Positions 12,217 to 23,600 of a stretch of 64,000 bases of DNA are shown one piece after another (within the stretch, counting starts at the first letter, position 1; every line of letters starts with the position of its first letter). The position numbers and the translations under genes are program-made. The notes beneath the pieces were generated by a model, which saw only the letters and a list, made by a program, of their open reading frames with translations, did not search any database and was not told the origin of the DNA. The DNA is from Odiellus spinosus (Eukaryota > Arthropoda > Arachnida > Opiliones > Phalangiidae): assembly GCA_963920705.1 (NCBI GenBank), contig OY987233.1, positions 8,834,959-8,898,958 of the forward strand, given 5' to 3'.

Positions 12217-13240
12217 CATCTTTTCGTTTTTGCATAGTGTAGTGGCGTCATCATTTAGAATTTACTGGAACCAAAATTACGACACAAATTTGATAATTAA
12301 TCGAATTCTATTTAAGATAGAAGTCTCGAATCATATTATTTACTACACAAGTTTGATATACCTATTGCTTATAATTTGAATTTTAAAATTCGAACGAATA
12401 AAACTTGTGATTCAAATTCAGGAAAATTTTTTATTTTAAATTTAATTTTATTAATAGTAATTGTATTTCAAAAATCGCGAACTATATTAATTACAACAAA
12501 AGACATTTAATTAAACTTTAAAACAAACCGCAATGTTTTATCTATTATAGTTTTCTCGTAACAAGTTCGAGAAAAGTTTCACTTTTTATATCATTTTATA
12601 GGATCAAATCAAATTAAAAATGACTTTTTCTTGATATCAGTTGCAGTACCTTTTATTAAGCGAGAAGTGGCGCCAAAAATTCGATCATGGATCCAAAATA
12701 ACCAAATTTCTCACATTTCCTTTTGTGTAGCAATATTGAGGCGTTGAAGTATAAATTTGGGGGTCCCATTATTACTTGTTTAGAACTTTCGAGTTTAGAA
12801 TATTATTTTTCTTAAGAAATAACTTTCGAAATGATATTTTTTTCTCGTATCTTTTCAATATATATCTTTCTTTACGATTTACGAGTATCTGGAATGGAAA
12901 AATCATTGGTCTGATTTATTGGTTTCGTCGAGAGGTCGCCCAGCCGCCACCGCGATACCCAATGTTGCGAGGCACTCCGCAAATGCAGCCGCTAATTCAA
13001 TGGCTCCTTTCATCTACGCGATGAATCTTTTTCCCATGGACCAATCCGATATATAAAGCGCCTTTCGCACGCGTGGAATTTTCTCAATCGTTAATTACGT
13101 TAATTTCAATAAGAGAATTACAAGTGAATGTTTTTCTAGCTCTTATATCTTTAGATCAAGTCCTGTTTTTCATGATCTCCAAATGGAAATTGAGTATCAT
13201 TTTCGGAAAGATCGTTAAGAAAGGATCAAATTATATGTGC
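12217..13240. other. No gene seen
   Basis: AT-rich, with a more GC-rich patch at 12930-13070 (CGCCCAGCCGCCACCGCG). I tested that patch for an exon and found no coherent frame with splice sites. 13150-13220 is a fragment of family H. Confidence 0.4.
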
Positions 13241-13398
13241 AAAAATCTATCACTTTATTACATAAAAGTAAACAACGCCCTGTTACGTAATCAAGCTCTT
13301 AAGTACAGTCTAAGCTACAAGCTTGTATATTGATGATGTAGATCTTTGAACGTTCTAGAGAAACATGAATAGGTTCTTGGGTGTATGTATAATCTTAG
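13241..13398. mobile_element. Fragment of MITE family A (left end)
   Basis: Begins AATCTATCACTTTATTACAT and continues AAAGTAAACAACGCCCTGT as in the complete copies, then diverges before family B-type MITE 13399-13731. Confidence 0.55.
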
Positions 13399-13731
13399 GG
13401 TATTACCAAGAATCCATTCAGGCTCCATAAGAATATGAGAGGGCCGCGATTCAATAACCATCCTCCCAAACTTTGTAGCAAAAGTTCGTCTGCTTCGAAT
13501 CGATTTTTCTAGTAAATCGCTCCTGACATTATATTATTAACCCGCGCCACTAACGACCTTGACATAATATTTTGGGTAATAAAAATGGAGCCGACCGAAA
13601 AAAGATCTAAGCGTTCAAATGTTGCGAAAATTGCAGACGACCTTTTGTTACAAAGTTTGGGAGGATGGTACCAGAGGCTAAAGCTATGCTCCCATATTCT
13701 TATGGAACCTGAATGGATTCTTGGTATTACC
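13399..13731. mobile_element. MITE with long terminal inverted repeats (family M)
   Basis: GGTATTACCAAGAATCCATT at the left is matched inverted by AATGGATTCTTGGTATTACC at the right. Pairing continues inward through CATAAGAATATG and CTCCCAAACTTTGTA. 333 bp, no coding capacity. It directly abuts the complete family A element that follows. Confidence 0.75.
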
Positions 13732-14134
13732 AAAAGTCTATCACTTTATTCCATAAAAGTCAACAACGCCCTGTAGCTTAATACTATCAGCAAAGGCTTA
13801 GTTTTACGTCATAGCCCATCACTCAAAAATAGCCAAAAAAAGTCATCACCCCTGTCGTCTCGAGTGATTTGGACTCTTCTTCGATATAATATTTTGAGTT
13901 GGGAGAGAGGGACGGAATTTAGGCGGGCCACGCTTGGCTATATTGTCTCCCCCCTCCCAACTCCTGAATTTCTCCGCAGAGTGGCGCTTCCTCCGTTCAC
14001 TATTTACACGTGGCGACTGCGGCCGCTAGGGTGTCTCGAATCAGAATCTGTCGGTACATTTACCCGGACCATTGCTGATAGTATTAAGCTACGGAGCGTT
14101 GTTCACTTTTATGGAATAAAGTGATAGACTTTTG
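13731..14134. mobile_element. MITE family A, complete copy
   Basis: Terminal inverted repeats of about 40 bp: CAAAAGTCTATCACTTTATT at the left and AATAAAGTGATAGACTTTTG at the right. Next to each lies the GCGTTGTT/AACAACGC block, then TAATACTATCAGCAAAGG and its inverse. 404 bp, non-coding. Other copies are at 17161-17555 and 34783-35077. Confidence 0.85.
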
Positions 14135-14692
14135 TTTTAATTAATATTTCTTAAAAACACGAGTAAACGTGTGACAAGGCAGTGTGAATGGGGGCGATGC
14201 AGGCTGCGTCGAAAAGACTCGCTATTTCTTCTTTTTTTGCCTCACTTCTCAATGAGGGAATTAGTCATTTTATCGATTGATGAGCGGTCAACAATTTTTC
14301 ATTATTTCGCAATCCTTTCCTATTGCCCCCCCCCCCCCCGGGTTTTTGAACGAAATTTGTTAAAGAATTAAGTAATCGATTAATCAATGGGTAATTAATC
14401 ATCGGATTAAATCGAATATGTCATAAATTGTTACGCTTTAAGAAAAGATTTTCATTTTCTTTCTTGCAAGGCTTACTATAAAAAAATTTGAATTTAAAAT
14501 TTTTTTTTTATTTAATACCGCTGCAAATCCATGTTTGCATGGAAATAGGATCTTCTCGGATTACTCGATGTTTACCATAAATACGTGGTTGAAGCAAGAA
14601 CAAATTTATGATCATAAGAACATTTTAAACCCATTCTGTCATACTTCATACAGATTCTAAAAAAAAAAAAATATTTGATCAAAACAATTTAT
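14135..14692. other. No gene seen
   Basis: Intergenic, with a C run at 14328-14338 and an A run near 14659. No supported feature. Confidence 0.4.
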
Positions 14693-14978
14693 GTTGATAT
14701 TATAAAATAAGTTGTGGGTGCGACATGTTGTTCGAATGTTGCTAACCACGTCACGAAATCACGTGGCGTTAAGATTATACGGGGCAGTTATTTCCGTTTT
14801 CATAAAACGCTAGGGGTCAGAGGGCTCAGAAGTCACTCGGGAGAGACCTGACCTTGAGAGCTGACACGGATATAGAAAAAAAAGCTTAAGAAATGCTCGG
14901 TGCTCACGAGCACTATGAGCTTTACAAGCTATTACGTAGCTGATGACGTCGACGACAACATGATCATAGCAACTATTC
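14693..14978. repeat. Dispersed repeat family B, copy 2
   Basis: Matches 7631-7930 along its length, from the GTTGTGGGTGCGACA block to ATAGCAACTATT at the right. Confidence 0.7.
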
Positions 14979-15059
14979 CATAAATATTGGTGTGATAGTA
15001 AATCTACAAGACTAAGCTATAGCTTCTAGATCATGGTGATGAAAGTAGACGTACAAAAC

Positions 15060-15510
15060 CTTACTCGATTCGTGCCAAGCTCGCGAATTTAATCACAAGA
15101 AATTGAAAAACAATAATCCTGAAGCCGTTTTTACATACAAGTGACGGTGACGTCAGTTTTACTTTTCATTTCAATGTGTTCACATAGAAAAACGAAGTAA
15201 AATATTTCAAAATAGTTCAATTTGGAAAATTCTATTACAATTCGATCTTTAATAATAATAAACCAAATAAAATAACCCGAATTCATCAAAAATGAAGATA
15301 TAAATTTTGGTCCTTTTTTGTTGAATTCAAGGTATTTCTTTTGATCTATTTGATCGAATTCGGTTGTAATTTTTCAATTTGACCATCTTCGCTCAAATTA
15401 GATTTACCTTTATTGGGTAAGAGAATTTCTTTAGTTATTCTATGGAAAGAGATTAAATTGAAAAGTAAAACTGACGTCACGCGTATGTAAAAACAACCTA
15501 GGAACTTTTT
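15060..15510. mobile_element. MITE family G, copy 2
   Basis: The ends carry the same inverted blocks as copy 1: GAAGCCGTTTTTACATACAA near 15121 and GCGTATGTAAAAACAACCTA near 15481, with GTGACGTCAGTTTTACTTTT and its inverse inside. Non-coding. Confidence 0.7.
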
Positions 15511-15536
15511 AAAAAATATTGCGTTTAAATGCGAAG

Positions 15537-15683
15537 AAATTCTAGATCTCCTAAGCCTATTTTCCTGGTAAGTTTTAAATTTAATTATAGTTTAATATTT
15601 ATTTGTAATTTTTATACTGATGGATTAGGTCTATTAAAAATCACTTGATGTTAGATTTAATTCTCCCTACAGATTTGAATTAC
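15537..15683. mobile_element. Half copy of MITE family F
   Basis: CTAAGCCTATTTTCCTGGTA through GGATTAGGTCTATT and TTCTCCCTACAG matches the right arm of the complete family F elements at 41645-42059 and 62376-62778. Confidence 0.6.
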
Positions 15684-16099
15684 CTCAATCTTTAGGGGCC
15701 ACTATAAGCCCTTGACTATTTTAAGTAATTAGAATTTGGAGCCCCAGTTGGGTCCCTTTGAAATTTACAAGTAGGCTATAGCCTATACTCAGCCTATGAC
15801 CAAAATGAATTTTTTCAAAAGATTTGCCCTTTTGTTTAAAAAAAAATGTTCTCTAATCCTAGTATGTAGTCGTTGAAAATAATACCTTTTGCACTTTAGT
15901 CGGGAGAAAATTAAATTTAATATTACTTTCACGTATTGAGGAAAGATTTTCGAGAGAAATGGTACTACTTTATTCTTTATGAGGTTTTAACATAAGATAT
16001 TAATCCGCGTCATGTTGCCTCATAATGTCAAGTATTTTTTGAACATAAGTATAATATTGAAGAACTGAATTTAATACACACCCCCTAAACTTTAGCCTC
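15684..16099. other. No gene seen
   Basis: AT-rich intergenic DNA upstream of the JHEH1 leader. No open frame or repeat that I can support. Confidence 0.4.
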
Positions 16100-16490
16100 T
16101 CGATACGATGTCGAAATAATAAAAATTAATATCGGGCCTCAGTTGTCTACGATCTAAACAGTTTCAAGTTCTTCAGTATCTTATCCTATAGTCGTAATCG
16201 CGTCAAAAATATCGAGAACGTCCTTGAATTAACTTGGATTCACAGTCGAGGTTGTTTAAACGCCGGCTCCTATAGTATATCCTACCATTTAGAATTATTA
16301 TTTGAGTGTTTCGGAGTAGTGGTGTTGGACTCCGACGATAAAGGTTGTTTGGCACGCATTCCGGAAAAAGGTATTTGTTCGAGGCCGAATCGTTAGCTGG
16401 TAAGGTTTTATACGAAAAACATTACATAGTAAGGCATTTTTTCACGTATAGGAATAATATCTTAGCAGGCGACGTTTCAGTTGCTATTTA
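16100..16490 (+). promoter_or_regulatory. JHEH1 promoter and non-coding first exon (conserved block)
   Basis: This block is similar to 25575-25930 upstream of JHEH2 and, more weakly, 31985-32220 upstream of JHEH3. Shared phrases are GTAATCGCGTCAAAAATATC, ACGTCCTTGAATTAA, AGTGTTTC, and GGCACGC(A/G)TTCCGG just before a donor. The likely non-coding exon ends at 16370 (CCGGAAAAAG before GTATTT). It would splice to the acceptor at 17687, seven bases before the ATG. The transcription start is probably near AGTGTTT at about 16305. I see no clear TATA box. Confidence 0.6.
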
Positions 16491-16598
16491 ATTTTTTATT
16501 CAGATGAAGTGTTTTAAATATTATATATTAATGCATGCACTAACATAGTATAGGGTAGTTTAATCCTTCGAAATAGCCGATCCCTTAAACCATGGGCC

Positions 16599-16827
16599 AA
16601 GAAACGATAAATCCAGGACATGACTCTAGCGTCTACTAAAAGAAACAGGCTACGTCATCACCGTACCGTGATGACGCGTTTTTTTGGGGTCAAGTTTGTA
16701 CAGTCAAAGCTATCGCGTTTTGGGAGCAAAGTGACGTCACACGCTGTACGATGGCTGTGTGTTTGGCCGACCGAGAATTTTATTCCCTCAAACAGGGAAG
16801 AGTCATGTCCTGGATTTATCGTTTCTT
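16599..16827. mobile_element. MITE family J (229 bp) in JHEH1 intron 1
   Basis: Terminal inverted repeats of about 29 bp: AAGAAACGATAAATCCAGGA at the left and TCCTGGATTTATCGTTTCTT at the right, followed inward by CATGACTCT and its inverse. An internal palindrome TCATCACCGTACCGTGATGA lies near 16656. Confidence 0.8.
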
Positions 16828-16849
16828 CGCCTATGCTTAAACTAGTTAA

Positions 16850-17070
16850 TCCCTCGGGCTAGCCCGTTCTTCTTGTAATGTTTTAGGTGAGGTTGGCTTA
16901 TATCCTCGGGCTAGCCCATCCCTCATTTAATATTTTAGGTAATTTTATAGGTTAGATTATGTAATCCTTCGGGTTAGCCCGTCCTTCCAACTAGTTAAAC
17001 CTATCCCTCGTGTAATGTTTTATGTAGGGCGTGGTTATGTTATGTTAGGTTAATCTCTGTCATTCGACAT
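16850..17070. repeat. Degenerate repeat with CCTCGGGCTAGCCC core
   Basis: About three units of 65-70 bp, each with a palindromic (C/T)GGG(C/T)TAGCCC core and TTTTAGGT(G/A)A(G/T). In JHEH1 intron 1. Confidence 0.55.
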
Positions 17071-17160
17071 TATGTACCAAAAGCTTTCTGTAAGTGGACT
17101 TTATCCATTTTTAATCATAATAAAATCTTTGGAGTAGGAAACAAAATCCGTTCACTATAA

Positions 17161-17555
17161 TCAAAGATCTATCATTTATTCCATAAAAGTAAACTACGCC
17201 CCGTGGCATAATACTATCAGCAAAGGTCCCAGTAAATGTACCGACGTATTCTGACTCGAGACACTCAAGCGGCCGCAGTCGCCGTGTAAATAGTGAAATC
17301 GGAAGCCTCACCCTTGGAGTAACTTCTGAGTTAGGAGGGAAGACAATATAGCCAAGCGCGGCCCGCCTAAATTCCGTCCCTTTCTCCCGACCCAAAATAT
17401 CGAGCTGAAGAGTCCAAATCACTCGTGCCAGACAGGGGTGATGACGTTTTTGGCTATTTTTAGGTGATGGGCTATGACGTTTACCTGGCCCTTTGCTGAT
17501 AGTATTAAGCTACGAGGCGTTGTTTACTTTGATGGTATAAAGTGATAGACTTTTG
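17161..17555. mobile_element. MITE family A, second copy, in JHEH1 intron 1
   Basis: TCAAAGATCTATCATTTATT at the left and AAAGTGATAGACTTTTG at the right, with the same internal blocks as 13731-14134. It ends about 130 bp before the first coding exon of JHEH1. Confidence 0.8.
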
Positions 17556-17694
17556 GTAGTACTATAAAAAATATTAAATTATATATCATGGCTTGAAGAT
17601 AGGTTTTTAACTAAATTAACGAGCGAATAAACTTTGGATTTAACAAATAGGCCCAATTCTTTTTATAAGATTTTCTTTCCTGCGCAGATCCAAA

Positions 17695-20600
17695 ATGGCC
17701 AAGATTACTACTATTTTCCTGTTGACCGGTTTAATTTCGGCTGCTGGTGTCTATTTTTTGTTCCCAAATTGGATAATAGATCCGGAACCAATCAAAGTGA
17801 AGAGTTTCGAATGGTGGGGTAGAGGAAAAGCGCCACCTGGCGGTGAGTAATTAAATTTTTATTTAATATGTGTTGGTCATTATTGATTACTCTCGTAACA
17901 AAGAACAACAGCAACTCCCCATAAGAGTCTGGGTACACGTAATGTTAAAAATTTTGGTATCTTTTATGAAAAATACGTATTTTATGATTAAAATAGGGTA
18001 GTTGGGGGATAATTTAAACGTAAAATTCGAGCTCACAACTGTAAATTTTGGGAATAACAACGAATGGAAGGTTTCTTCCATAATATAAAGAATAGGAAGA
18101 ATCTATGACTTTCGTGCCGGATATGAAAGCCTTCCCCCAGACGAAAATAGTGAACGGTTATTATTTTATATTCATAATTATGTTAGGAAAATATTGGAAA
18201 ATAATTATTTTGTAACTGCCACGGGTATAGTGCTGGCGGCAAAATGAAATTCCTCTATTTTTGGTCTACATCGCCTCGAAATGGTCCCCAACGCCTGTAA
18301 AAGTGTTCCACTTGTCAAGCATTCATGCTATACTGTTTGCTAGCTTTACAGGGTTTGTGCAAAGACTATATAGCTTACTTGAATAGTCTTTGGTGTATAA
18401 TAAATCCGAAAAATAAATAGAGAAATATACCAATTAGTAGATACTGGAGTAGTATCTTTAATTTTTATTTCATATTACACAAAACACACTTGTATAAAAA
18501 GCACAAACTATTCATGTAACATTGTACATTAACGGATGTCTGGCAGTTCAAGCTCAGTGGCATCTTCACACACTACACGTAATTTTGACTGGTACCAACT
18601 GCCTCGATCTTCATGGCGACGATAACCAAGATACCAGATTACGCTGCTAACGTGGACACAAGTACCTATCGTCAAACTGCCACCTTTGCAATTGCAATAC
18701 CAGCCTTTAATGGCATTTACACCTGTCCCGTTAGGTACATAACGAATGAGAGCTTGGTGAACAGCTGAGGTGGAAAATTGACCAGGCACACGTATACGAA
18801 TTAAGTCATGTTCAACTTTGGACGCTTCGACGCTGAAAGAGCCGGATTTCTCTATAGTCAAAGCCACATAAGATTCAGCGCGTTTCGTTTTAAAGTCGCT
18901 CATTACCACCTCACGTACATCACTTTCACGAAGTACCGGGAAGTCTTGAAATTCACTATCCTCAATTCGTTGCCATTTAGACGGTTTGCGAAGCAGATTA
19001 TCGCGCTCAACCACTTCCTTAAGAGGATTTTCTTTCGTAGAGACTGCCAACATTTTCTCGACGGCGTCTTCCCAGGAACCTTTAAGATGTAATTCCGGGT
19101 GGTAGGCGTTCAGAAGCGCAGCAGCAATTTGAAGAAGTTCCGGAACCAATGGTAACATATGCACTGGTATACGGCTTTGGAAAAAACGATACATCGTCTG
19201 CAAATGCCCGTTCCTAACTTCAACCGGCCACCTGAGGTACGTTACTTGTCGGGAACGATTAACTTCTTGCGTGTTGACTTGCTTCTCGCCTTTGGACAAC
19301 AACGAAGGCATTTGTAAACTCACACCCAGTTCAGTTAGTACGCTGTTCGAGTCTCGGAAACCGCGGTCCGCCAGTACAACATCACCAACTTGAAAGAAAG
19401 ACTGGAGTTCTTCTCTTTTTTTGATAGAATGGTTTAAAATGCGCGCGTCGTTATTGCGGCCATTAGCGAAGTAAGGTCCGATTATATCTATTATGTAACC
19501 CGTAGTTGTTACCATTAACATTGGCTTGAGGATATGCTGGCCTTTGTGCACACAGAATGATTTGTGAAGAACTGTATAGTCCTTGGATCTTCCAACCTTG
19601 ATATAGGTGCCATCTACAATGGTAATAAGACAATTAGGCTTGTTGCTAGCAAAGAGTTTTACAGCTGCTTCAGATTGATGGTTTCTTATCAAATTGTCAC
19701 GTGATAAGTGTTGCAGGCCAAAATGATGTGGCACGAAACGCTCCGATAAAGCCATAATAACCGCTTTTACCGTGTTTGATACCGATCTTTCAGTTAAATG
19801 AAATATAGTTGATAACACCTTATTGGAGATACCCAATCGTAATTTCACCAATAATACTGCTAGAGCTGTCTTCGATGAGCAGCATCTGATGGTATGAATA
19901 ACGTCCTCAATAGAAGAATGCACCTCTAGGAACTCGTGCAGGGACAATGATGTTAATACTTTACAGTCTTCATCACTTTGTATGAAGTTGTCAAAGCTCG
20001 GCGTCCGTAGGTCGTTAACACACTTTCTGAGGTCGTTTAATAGTTTCTCAATGTCCGTGGCAGTCATAATGGTTGATCTAGCGGAAACCTGAATTCCAGC
20101 AATTATATCAGTGGGAAGCTCACCGTTAACGAGATGCGTGGAGCACATTCGGTTGTCCTGATGAATAAAGATTGCTCTTTCCACAAATATACTTGTTCGC
20201 ACCTCGGCTTTTACTCTGGTTCGTGTACTCGCACCGCAAATGAAGCAAGTCTTGGACAGGGGCCGAACACAACTGTGCTTTATGACAATGGTGTTTGATG
20301 ACGTAAGCTTTCGTGGTAATTGCGACGTTGATGGTTGAGGTATTGGTGACGCTGATAGATTAGATACTGTTGACGTTGATGGTTCGGGTACTGTTGACGT
20401 TGATAGTTCAGGTACTATTGACGTTGATGATTCGGGTACTGTTGACGTTGATGGATTAGATACTTGCGTTAGTTTTCTTCGTTTTTGCTGTGAAAACGAT
20501 GACGTTGAAGACCCATGATCACTACTGAAGGACGATTTGCTAGCATTTAAGAACGTTTGAAACTTTCGTGATAACCCGGAGCATTTTAAACAAATCTTCG

Positions 20601-23600
20601 TTGTTTTGCTATTAATTACGAGTGGTAATAACCCTTTACTAAAACGAAGAAAACGAGCAAAACTAGCCTTTGCGTGAGTACCTATACCTCTACTTGTACT
20701 ATTGGTAACTTTCCGATTGCACGCGTAACATGTATTTGGAGCCATCTCCAAATTCGAAGTGACGATTACATTGATGTTAGTGATAAGGAAAGCTCTTAAG
20801 ATCATGGTTCAAACCAGATATTAATTTTTTGTAATGTTTATAAAAACGGGTTTAATTATTTTTCGCCAACCTGGCTGGCAAAACTTTTGCCAACCAGGTT
20901 GGCGAAAAATAATTAAACCCGTTTTTATAAAAGTATTAACATCATTGTCCCTGCACGAGTTCCTAGAGGTGCATTCTTCTATTGAGGACGTTATTCATAC
21001 CATCAGATGCTGTTCATCGAAGACAGCTCTAGCAGTATTATTGGTGAAATTACGATTGGGTATCTCCAATAAGGTGTTATCAACTATATTTCATTTAACT
21101 GAAAGATCGGTATCAAACACGGTAAAAGCGGTTATTATGGCTTTATCGGAGCGTTTCGTGCCACATCATTTTGGCCTGCAACACTTATCACGTGACAATT
21201 TGATAAGAAACCATCAATCTGAAGCAGCTGTAAAACTCTTTGCTAGCAACAAGCCTAATTGTCTTATTACCATTGTAGATGGCACCTATATCAAGGTTGG
21301 AAGTTCCAAGGACTATACAGTTCTTCACAAATCATTCTGTGTGCACAAAGGCCAGCATATCCTCAAGCCAATGTTAATGGTAACAACTACGGGTTACATA
21401 ATAGATATAATCGGACCTTACTTCGCTAATGGCCGCAATAACGACGCGCGCATTTTAAACCATTCTATCAAAAAAAGAGAAGAACTCCAGTCTTTCTTTC
21501 AAGTTGGTGATGTTGTACTGGCGGACCGCGGTTTCCGAGACTCGAACAGCGTACTAACTGAACTGGGTGTGAGTTTACAAATGCCTTCGTTGTTGTCCAA
21601 AGGCGAGAAGCAAGTCAACACGCAAGAAGTTAATCGTTCCCGACAAGTAACGTACCTCAGGTGGCCGGTTGAAGTTAGGAACGGGCATTTGCAGACGATG
21701 TATCGTTTTTTCCAAAGCCGTATACCAGTGCATATGTTACCATTGGTTCCGGAACTTCTTCAAATTGCTGCTGCGCTTCTGAACGCCTACCACCCGGAAT
21801 TACATCTTAAAGGTTCCTGGGAAGACGCCGTCGAGAAAATGTTGGCAGTCTCTACGAAAGAAAATCCTCTTAAGGAAGTGGTTGAGCGCGATAATCTGCT
21901 TCGCAAACCGTCTAAATGGCAACGAATTGAGGATAGTGAATTTCAAGACTTCCCGGTACTTCGTGAAAGTGATGTACGTGAGGTGGTAATGAGCGACTTT
22001 AAAACGAAACGCGCTGAATCTTATGTGGCTTTGACTATAGAGAAATCCGGCTCTTTCAGCGTCGAAGCGTCCAAAGTTGAACATGACTTAATTCGTATAC
22101 GTGTGCCTGGTCAATTTTCCACCTCAGCTGTTCACCAAGCTCTCATTCGTTATGTACCTAACGGGACAGGTGTAAATGCCATTAAAGGCTGGTATTGCAA
22201 TTGCAAAGGTGGCAGTTTGACGATAGGTACTTGTGTCCACGTTAGCAGCGTAATCTGGTATCTTGGTTATCGTCGCCATGAAGATCGAGGCAGTTGGTAC
22301 CAGTCAAAATTACGTGTAGTGTGTGAAGATGCCACTGAGCTTGAACTGCCAGATATCCGTTAATGTACAATGTTACATGAATAGTTTGTGCTTTTTATAC
22401 AAGTGTGTTTTGTTTAATATGAAATAAAAATTAAAGATACTACTCCAGTATCTACTAATTGGTATATTTCTCTATTTATTTTTCGGATTTATTATACACC
22501 AAAGACTATTCAAGTAAGCTATATAGTCTTTGCACAAACCCTGTAAAGCTAGCAAACAGTATAGCATGAATGCTTGACAAGTGGAACACTTTTACAGGCG
22601 TTGGGGACCATTTCGAGGCGATGTAGACCAAAAATAGAGGAATTTCATTTTGCCGCCAGCACTATACCCGTGGCAGTTACAAAATAATTATTTTCCAATA
22701 TTTTCCTAACATAATTATGAATATAAAATAATAACCGTTCACTATTTTCGTCTGGGGGAAGGCTTTCATATCCGGCACGAAAGTCATAGATTCTTCCTAT
22801 TCTTTACATTATGGAAGAAACCTTCCATTCGTTGTTATTCCCAAAATTTACAGTTGTGAGCTCGAATTTTACGTTTAAATTATCCCCCAACTATTCTATT
22901 TTAATCATAAAATACGTATTTTTCATAAAAGAGACCAAAATTTTTAACATTACGTGTACCCAGACTCTTATGGGGAGTTGCTGTTGTTCTTTTCCCAATT
23001 AATAGAATCATATTCTTAATTCTAGTTCTTTTACAGATTATTTGCTTTTAATTTAATAATAAAGCATTGAACATATATTTTTGGTTTATAGCTGAAAAGG
23101 CGGAGATAATTTCTAAGCCATTCAAAATTCAAGTGAAGGAATCTGAGATTGAAGACTTGAAACGTCGTTTGGCTTCGACCCGTTACTCGGAACCACTCGA
23201 GAACGTCAATTTTAATTACGGCTTTCCAGGAGATCAGTTGAAAAAGGTTGTCGATTATTGGGCCAACAAGTACGACTGGTCCATCCACCAAGCAGCCCTC
23301 AACAAGTACAGCCACTTCAAAGCCAACATCGAAGGAATTGATGTCCATTACATGAGAGCCACACCTACCAAAGTTGATAAGGTAATCATTTCAATGACAA
23401 ATTCGTTTTGGAATTGCAGATCTTGGAAGTTAAACTCGTGGGTTACTTAAAGAGGATAAATAAATAAATTGGTGACATGGTTTTTTTTATTTTTGTAGAA
23501 CGTCAAAGTTTTACCATTGATGCTTATTCACGGTTGGCCAGGATCGATTGTTGAATTTTTAAAAATAATACCATTGTTAACCACTCCGAAAGCCGGTCAA

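Larger units (their letters stand above)
17900..22992. mobile_element. Inverted transposon pair forming a 2.06-kb-arm palindrome
   Basis: 17900-19961 is the reverse complement of 20931-22992. The paired coordinates sum to 40892 at both ends, so there is no net insertion or deletion across about 2062 bp. Only scattered mismatches are visible, for example near 22411 and one Arg/Ser codon. The 969-bp loop (19962-20930) holds the 5' part of the minus-strand transposase and a small hairpin. The whole structure lies in JHEH1 intron 2. Flanking sequence aligns with the short introns of JHEH2 and JHEH3, so it is an insertion. I could not define terminal inverted repeats or a target duplication with confidence. 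Confidence 0.9.

Noticed and set aside
12930..13070. GC-rich patch as an exon or tRNA
   Set aside because: No cloverleaf and no frame with splice sites could be found.
18808..19092. 94-codon frame opposite the transposase, mirrored at 21800-22084
   Set aside because: It is the antisense shadow of the transposase and appears twice only because the transposase is duplicated.
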